This document shows, one piece after another, positions 5,796 through 10,191 of a stretch of DNA of 10,191 bases. Source of the stretch: an uncultured Polynucleobacter sp. (GTDB lineage: Bacteria > Pseudomonadota > Gammaproteobacteria > Burkholderiales > Burkholderiaceae); assembly GCA_937996825.1 (NCBI GenBank), contig CALKUJ010000348.1, forward strand, positions 1 through 10,191. Direction: 5' to 3'. Each line of letters starts with the position of its first letter. Position 1 is the stretch's first letter. The notes beneath the pieces were generated by a model. The model worked only from the letters and a program-made list of their open reading frames with translations, had not been told where the DNA came from and made no database searches. A program made the translations under genes and the position numbers.

Positions 5796-6584
5796 TTAAC
5801 CAAAACGGCCAGTGATGTAGTCTTCGGTCTCTTTGCGTTTTGGCTTGAGGAATAGTTCATCAGTTTTACCAAATTCAACCATTTCACCCAAATACATATA
5901 AGCTGTGAAATCAGAAACACGAGCCGCTTGTTGCATGTTGTGCGTCACAATTGCAATCGTATAGTCTTTTTTAAGCTCATGGACCAATTCTTCCACTTTT
6001 GCTGTAGAAATTGGGTCCAAAGCTGATGTTGGTTCATCCAATAACAAGATAGATGGCTTAACTGCGACACCACGAGCGATACATAGACGCTGTTGCTGAC
6101 CACCAGACAAAGACAAACCACTTTGGTTCAGCTTGTCTTTCACCTCACCCCAAAGGGCTGCCTTGGTTAATGACCACTCCACACGCTCATCCATTTCGGC
6201 ACGTGATAATGATTCGTAGAGCTTCACTCCAAAAGCAATGTTGTCATAAATAGACATTGGGAATGGCGTTGGCTTTTGGAAGATCATGCCAATGCGTGAA
6301 CGCAATAGGTTCAAATCTTGCTTTGGATCCAAGATGTTCTGGCCGTAGAAGTTGATCTCACCCTCGGCACGCTGACCAGGATACAAGTCATACATTCGAT
6401 TAAGAGTTCTGAGCAAAGTTGACTTGCCGCAACCAGATGGACCAATGAACGCGGTCACATGTCTTTCTGCGATATTCAAATTAATGTTCTTTAAACCCTG
6501 GAAAGAACCGTAGAAGAAATTAAGATTTTTAATTTCTAATGCATTTTTCAATGCAGATTCTTGGTTTTGATTTGTTTCACTCAT
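5796..6584 (-). CDS. pstB: phosphate ABC transporter ATP-binding protein PstB
   Basis: PstB is the ATPase of the high-affinity phosphate importer PstSCAB and works as a dimer on the cytoplasmic side of PstC-PstA. From the chosen start it has 262 residues. Walker A GPSGCGKST is at 48-56, the Q-loop glutamine is near 103 in FQKPTPFP, the ABC signature LSGGQQQR is at 159-166, Walker B ILLLDEPTSALD ends near 190 with catalytic E184, and the switch histidine is H215 in VTHNM. The open frame extends 14 codons further to an ATG at 6626. The ATG at 6584 has AAGGA at good spacing and the upstream ATG does not, so I use 6584. The gap to pstA is then 46 nt. Confidence 0.96.
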   Translation of the reverse strand: MSETNQNQESALKNALEIKNLNFFYGSFQGLKNINLNIAERHVTAFIGPSGCGKSTLLRTLNRMYDLYPGQRAEGEINFYGQNILDPKQDLNLLRSRIGMIFQKPTPFPMSIYDNIAFGVKLYESLSRAEMDERVEWSLTKAALWGEVKDKLNQSGLSLSGGQQQRLCIARGVAVKPSILLLDEPTSALDPISTAKVEELVHELKKDYTIAIVTHNMQQAARVSDFTAYMYLGEMVEFGKTDELFLKPKRKETEDYITGRFG

Positions 6585-6630
6585 TGTATTTCCTTGACTT
6601 TGGTCAACATCAAATAAATTTCTCATACTT

Positions 6631-7497
6631 TTAACTTTGTACTTTTTGCCTAAACACCACTCGAGTCAGAATGTTCAATCCCAATACAACCATGGTAATT
6701 AAAAGAGCTGCACCCCATGCCAAATCAACCCAATTGTCATAAGGACTCATCGCAAATTGGAAAATGACCACTGGTAAATTAGCCATCGGTGCATTCATAT
6801 TCGTGGAGAAGAACTGATTGTTCAGGGCTGTGAATAACAAAGGTGCTGTTTCACCACTGACGCGAGCCAAGGCCAACAGGATACCGGTGATCACACCACT
6901 TCTGGCGGCAGTTAAAGTCACTGAAAATGCAACCTTCCACTTAGGAGCCCCAAGAGCATAAGCGGCTTCTCTCAAGCTACCTGGAACCAATTGCAACATG
7001 TTCTCTGTGGTTCTCACAACTACTGGAATCGCAATTAAAGCCAAAGCAATCGTACCGGCCCAACCTGAGAAGTGTTTGACTTGAGCCACTAAAACAGCAT
7101 AAACAAACAAGCCAATCACAATCGATGGAGCTGACAACATGATGTCGTTCACAAAACGTGTAACAGAAGCAATTTTGCTAGTAGATCCATACTCTGAGAG
7201 ATAAATACCCGCCATCACACCAATCGGTGTACTGATCAAGGTACAAGTACTAACAATCAATAAACTACCCACAATCGCATTAGCCAAGCCACCACCCTCA
7301 GAACCAGGAGCTGGGGTACTTTGCGTGAACATATTCCAATCAATGGCTGAAAAACCCTTGATGAAAAGAATACTCAAAATCCATAAGAGGAAAATCATTC
7401 CCAAGGTCATTGCAACCATCGAGAGTGTTAAGCCAATGAAATTGGAACGCTTGCGCTTATCGTAAATAGCTTGATCGAAATTTTTATTTTTAATCAT
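6631..7497 (-). CDS. pstA: phosphate ABC transporter permease PstA
   Basis: PstA is one of the two inner-membrane subunits that form the phosphate channel. The 288 residues contain about six hydrophobic segments, starting near residues 22-47, with the MetI-like permease core from about 76 onward. The EAA loop that contacts PstB is visible as EAAYALGAPKWKVAFSVTL (177-195). It is followed by the ARVSGETAPLLFTALNNQFF stretch (211-230) characteristic of PstA. The ATG overlaps the pstC stop by 4 nt (ATGA), a translational-coupling arrangement. Confidence 0.95.
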   Translation of the reverse strand: MIKNKNFDQAIYDKRKRSNFIGLTLSMVAMTLGMIFLLWILSILFIKGFSAIDWNMFTQSTPAPGSEGGGLANAIVGSLLIVSTCTLISTPIGVMAGIYLSEYGSTSKIASVTRFVNDIMLSAPSIVIGLFVYAVLVAQVKHFSGWAGTIALALIAIPVVVRTTENMLQLVPGSLREAAYALGAPKWKVAFSVTLTAARSGVITGILLALARVSGETAPLLFTALNNQFFSTNMNAPMANLPVVIFQFAMSPYDNWVDLAWGAALLITMVVLGLNILTRVVFRQKVQS

Positions 7498-8480
7498 GTT
7501 TTCTTACCCTGTCCAGCTTCCATGCGAGCCAACATGATCTTGGCCAATGCTAAAACAATGAAGGTGATCACAAATAGTGCCAAGCCTAATGTGAACAATG
7601 ATGAGTAATGCAAACCAGGTTCGGCTTCACCAAACTCATTGGCCAAGGTTGAAGCAATGGAGTTACCTGGTGAGAACAAAGAAGCGCTCAGCTTATGTGC
7701 GTTACCAATCACAAAGGTCACCGCCATGGTCTCGCCCAAGGCACGACCAAGACCTAGCATGATGCCGCCAATCACACCTGTTTTTGTGTATGGCAAAACA
7801 ATCTTGTTCACCACTTCCCAAGTAGTGCAGCCAATACCGTAAGCAGACTCTTTTAATACTGGCGGAACAATTTCAAACACGTCACGCATCACAGAGGCAA
7901 TGAAAGGCAAAATCATCATCGCCAAAATGAGGCCTGCACATAAAATACCAATACCGTTGAACGCACCTGTGAATAAATAACCAAGCACAGGGATTTGACC
8001 CAATGAGGCAGCCAGTGCAGGCTGGATGTATTCCGCAAATAATGGTGCAAAAATGAATAGACCAAACATGCCGTAGATGATGGATGGCACAGCTGCCAAT
8101 AACTCTACCGCGGTTCCTAAAGGTCTTCTCAATGGAACTGGACAAGTTTCTGTCAAAAATACTGCCACACCAAAGCTAAGAGGTACAGCAATCAATAAGG
8201 CAATCAATGCCGTCACCACAGTGCCGAAGACAGCAATCAAACCACCAAATTTACCATTGATGATGTCCCACTCAATGGTAAAGAAGAATCCTAAACCAAA
8301 CTCACTCAAAGCTGGCCAAGCACTCACGATCAAAGAGATGATGATGCCAATCAATGCAAAAAGCACAGTAAGAGCAAAAAATAATGTTGACTTATGAAAT
8401 ATAAAATCCTGAATTTTTTGTATCTTCAGAATCTTGATCGCTTCGGGCGTCAACATGTCAGAGGACTGACTGGTATTCAT
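7494..8480 (-). CDS. pstC: phosphate ABC transporter permease PstC
   Basis: PstC is the second channel subunit of the phosphate importer. The 328 residues include a cytoplasmic N-terminal stretch of about 30 residues, a first membrane helix at about 32-54, and the permease core from about 80. The EAA loop reads KESAYGIGCTTWEVVNKIVLP (210-230), shortly before LGRALGETMAV (244-254), a typical PstC motif. The ATG at 8480 has AGGAA 6 nt upstream. The gene lies 80 bp below pstS, after a strong hairpin, and overlaps pstA by 4 nt. Confidence 0.95.
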   Translation of the reverse strand: MNTSQSSDMLTPEAIKILKIQKIQDFIFHKSTLFFALTVLFALIGIIISLIVSAWPALSEFGLGFFFTIEWDIINGKFGGLIAVFGTVVTALIALLIAVPLSFGVAVFLTETCPVPLRRPLGTAVELLAAVPSIIYGMFGLFIFAPLFAEYIQPALAASLGQIPVLGYLFTGAFNGIGILCAGLILAMMILPFIASVMRDVFEIVPPVLKESAYGIGCTTWEVVNKIVLPYTKTGVIGGIMLGLGRALGETMAVTFVIGNAHKLSASLFSPGNSIASTLANEFGEAEPGLHYSSLFTLGLALFVITFIVLALAKIMLARMEAGQGKKT

Positions 8481-8497
8481 ATATTTCCTAAATTAAT

Positions 8498-8525
8498 AGT
8501 TAAAGCCCGACATCGGGCTTTAACT
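8498..8525 (-). terminator. hairpin between pstS and pstC, probable partial terminator
   Basis: AGTTAAAGCCCGA (8498-8510) and TCGGGCTTTAACT (8513-8525) form a perfect 13-bp inverted repeat around 2 nt. Read in the direction of pst transcription it is an A-run, a G+C-rich stem, then a short T-run, the shape of an intrinsic terminator. Transcription must pass through it to reach pstC, so it likely lowers expression of the membrane genes relative to PstS, or protects the pstS mRNA end. Confidence 0.7.
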
Positions 8526-8560
8526 TTACAAACACAACTGATTAATAATTAAGTAATGAA

Positions 8561-9589
8561 TTACTTAGTATTAATTTGAGTCCAAACGTTCTTACGGATG
8601 AAGTCTGTTGTAGCGTCAGGCATTGGCACATAGTCCAAATCTGCAGCCATTTTCTTACCTTCTTTGAAGGCAAAGTCAAAGAACTTCAATACTTCAGCAG
8701 CGTTGGCTTTATTCGTTGGTTGCTTGTACATCAAGATGAATGAAGCACCAGTGATTGGCCATGACTTAGCACCTGGAGCATCAGTGATGAATGTACCCAT
8801 ACCAGGAATCTTTGCCCAATCTGTACCAGCAGCAGCTGCTGCGAATGTATCGTCATCAGGAGAAACGAACTGACCGCTCTTGTTTCTGATTTGCAAGAAT
8901 GTCATGTTGTTTTTCTTAGCGTAAGCATATTCAACGTAACCGATTGAGTTCTTAACACGGCTCACGTTAGCAGCAACACCTTCATTACCCTTACCACCGA
9001 TTGATGAAGCAGCTGGCCACTTAACAGCAGCACCTGCGCCCACATCTTTCTTCCAGTTAGCATTAACTTTGGCTAGGTAGTCAGTAAAAATCGCTGTTGT
9101 ACCTGAACCATCAGCACGGTGCACAACAGTGATATTGGCATCTGGCAACTTAACACCTGGGTTCAAGGCAGCAATTTGCTTGTCGTTCCAGTTAACGATG
9201 TAACCAGAGAACATTTGAGCCAATACATCACCAGTTACTTTGAGCTGACCTGGCTTGATACCGTCTACGTTGATCACTGGAACAACACCACCGATGATCG
9301 CTGGGAACTGAACTAGACCATCTTTTTCCAACTCTTCGAATTTAACTGGGTTATCAGTTGCACCGAAGTCAACTGTTTTAGCTTTGATCTGCTTGATACC
9401 ACCTGATGAACCGATTGATTGGTAGTTCAAACCGTTTTTAGTTTTAGCTTTGTATGCTTCAGCCCATTTTGCATAAATTGGGTAAGGGAATGTAGCGCCC
9501 GCACCAGTAATGTCTGCTGCAAAAGCTGTTGTTACTGTTGAAAGTGCAATCGCACCTGCAACTAAAGATTTGGTAAATAACGCTTTCAT
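8561..9589 (-). CDS. pstS: periplasmic phosphate-binding protein PstS
   Basis: PstS captures phosphate in the periplasm and delivers it to PstC-PstA. The mature start is clear: a signal peptide with K2 and K7, a hydrophobic core (about 8-20) and an AFA-AD cleavage site after residue 24 or 25. The phosphate-binding loops are visible as GAGATFP (29-35), IGSSGGIK (59-66), FGATDNP (75-81) and RADGSGTT (158-165). The 342-residue length is normal. The frame stays open 30 codons upstream to 9679, but the ATG at 9589 has AGGAA about 6 nt before it and gives the signal peptide. The longer start would run over the Pho box, so I reject it. It is the first gene of the operon and the only one with a Pho box directly upstream. 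Confidence 0.97.
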   Translation of the reverse strand: MKALFTKSLVAGAIALSTVTTAFAADITGAGATFPYPIYAKWAEAYKAKTKNGLNYQSIGSSGGIKQIKAKTVDFGATDNPVKFEELEKDGLVQFPAIIGGVVPVINVDGIKPGQLKVTGDVLAQMFSGYIVNWNDKQIAALNPGVKLPDANITVVHRADGSGTTAIFTDYLAKVNANWKKDVGAGAAVKWPAASSIGGKGNEGVAANVSRVKNSIGYVEYAYAKKNNMTFLQIRNKSGQFVSPDDDTFAAAAAGTDWAKIPGMGTFITDAPGAKSWPITGASFILMYKQPTNKANAAEVLKFFDFAFKEGKKMAADLDYVPMPDATTDFIRKNVWTQINTK

Positions 9590-9629
9590 ATATATTCCTT
9601 TTTCAATGACGCACAACGCGACAGAGAGG

Positions 9630-9663
9630 ACTTTACCTAGTCTATATGAAAGTTTTGTGACAT
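9630..9663 (-). promoter_or_regulatory. Pho box and -10 element of the pstS promoter
   Basis: On the minus strand ATGTCACAAAACTTTCAT (complement of 9646-9663) matches 14 of the 17 specified bases of the E. coli Pho box. Ten nt downstream lies TAAAGT (complement of 9630-9635), 4 of 6 bases of a -10 hexamer. The box ends 56 bp before the pstS start, with room for a leader of a few tens of bases. This is the expected PhoB-activated promoter of the operon. Confidence 0.75.
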
Positions 9664-9718
9664 TCACAAATAGAATCATTGAATAAATTTAATTCAATAA
9701 ATTCAATGACTTGCTGAT

Positions 9719-9735
9719 ATTAATTCTGAATTAAT
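9719..9735. repeat. A+T-rich inverted repeat at the end of the outer-membrane protein gene
   Basis: ATTAATTC (9719-9726) and GAATTAAT (9728-9735) form a perfect 8-bp inverted repeat around one base, overlapping the stop of the right-hand gene. It has little G+C and no following T-run, so a terminator role is doubtful. A second imperfect TTGAAT/ATTCAA repeat lies near 9679-9697. Both may be chance in A+T-rich intergenic DNA. Confidence 0.25.
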
Positions 9736-10191
9736 TGCCCAAAAGTAAGCGAATACCAATTGAAAACCAACGGTTTTTTGAGGTGTATTGAGACTTACTA
9801 CCAGTCGTTACATCCACTTGAAATTTGTTGGGCAATAACCAATGCCTCACCCCTGCTTGATAGGAAGGTTTGACGCCTTCAACTCCATAAGTTTCAGCGA
9901 TTAAATAAGTGCGAGAGGCAATCTCGTACTCCATGCCCAGACCCCATGTTTTCTTGGTGACAGAATCGGTTTGATTTTTTAAGGCCCCTAAATTGAGATG
10001 CAAGAACTTTTGATCATCATCGAATGACCAAGTGACTGGAACATAACCGTAAAGATCATGCTTGTGCCCGTCGCTTTTAAATAAGTGTTCTGAGCGGCCC
10101 AGAGCTAGACCAATTGACCAGTCATTGGTCTTTAGCTCTCGGAAAATAGTTTTTGCTTGAATCAATCGATCCGATGATCCTGATGCGTCAA
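9731..10191 (-). CDS. probable outer-membrane beta-barrel protein, 3' part only
   Basis: The frame is open to the right edge of the window with no stop, so the gene starts beyond it; the apparent start near 10165 is an internal TTG. About 153 codons are visible. The sequence alternates polar and aromatic or hydrophobic residues in short strands, for example TWGLGMEYEIASRTYLIAE and YQAGVRHWLLPNKFQVDVTTG. It ends in a strand, WFSIGIRLLLGN, all typical of beta-barrels in the outer membrane. I do not recognise a specific family. It lies upstream of pstS on the same strand, separated by 141 bp that hold the Pho box. Whether it belongs to the phosphate response cannot be judged, because its promoter is outside the window. 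Confidence 0.6.
   Translation of the reverse strand, partial: DASGSSDRLIQAKTIFRELKTNDWSIGLALGRSEHLFKSDGHKHDLYGYVPVTWSFDDDQKFLHLNLGALKNQTDSVTKKTWGLGMEYEIASRTYLIAETYGVEGVKPSYQAGVRHWLLPNKFQVDVTTGSKSQYTSKNRWFSIGIRLLLGN

Noticed and set aside
6585..6626. Upstream pstB start adding 14 residues
   Set aside because: It has no convincing ribosome binding site, and the extra residues are not typical of PstB. The ATG at 6584 has AAGGA at good spacing.
8561..9679. A longer pstS start 30 codons upstream
   Set aside because: It would place the Pho box and -10 element inside the coding region and bury the signal peptide. The ATG at 9589 has a good ribosome binding site.

Overview
The window looks like two stretches of freshwater Burkholderiales DNA joined head to tail, and I read it as a chimeric contig rather than one natural locus. 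Positions 1 to about 2909 are G+C-rich (about 67% in one sampled 60-base line). They carry the tail of cysS, an AlkA-type DNA glycosylase gene, accA and tilS, all on the minus strand. The proteins and gene order resemble Comamonadaceae of the Limnohabitans/Rhodoferax type. Positions from about 3144 to the end are clearly more A+T-rich (about 47% G+C in a sampled line from phoU). They carry a phosphate-starvation locus of the kind I associate with Polynucleobacter. These taxon names come from memory of protein style, not from a search.

Between the two lies about 230 bp of a third sequence that resembles neither flank. It most resembles part of a PhoX/DUF839-type secreted protein. One open frame of 294 codons (2610-3494, minus strand) runs through all three pieces: the first ~118 residues of the sensor kinase PhoR, the ~78-residue middle piece, and the last ~98 residues of cysteinyl-tRNA synthetase. 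Both known proteins lose their catalytic parts, and cysS is normally essential. A misassembly or amplification chimera is therefore the best explanation, although both joins happen to stay in frame.

The right-hand part is a coherent Pho regulon. Transcription on the minus strand runs pstS, pstC, pstA, pstB, phoU, phoB: a high-affinity phosphate ABC importer followed by its signalling regulator and its response regulator. A good Pho box with a -10 element lies upstream of pstS. A strong hairpin between pstS and pstC probably makes PstS more abundant than the membrane subunits. On the plus strand, dgkA (diacylglycerol kinase) converges on phoB and has its own Pho-box-like sequence with the same 10-nt spacing to a -10 element. 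This suggests that PhoB controls DgkA, which is the most interesting biological lead here. A 59-codon unrecognised gene lies just upstream of that box. The truncated phoR diverges from this pair. At the right edge is the 3' part of a probable outer-membrane beta-barrel gene.

The left-hand part is a tight housekeeping cluster (cysS end, DNA glycosylase, accA, tilS) with very short gaps or overlaps. I saw no tRNA, rRNA, CRISPR array, insertion sequence or phage gene.
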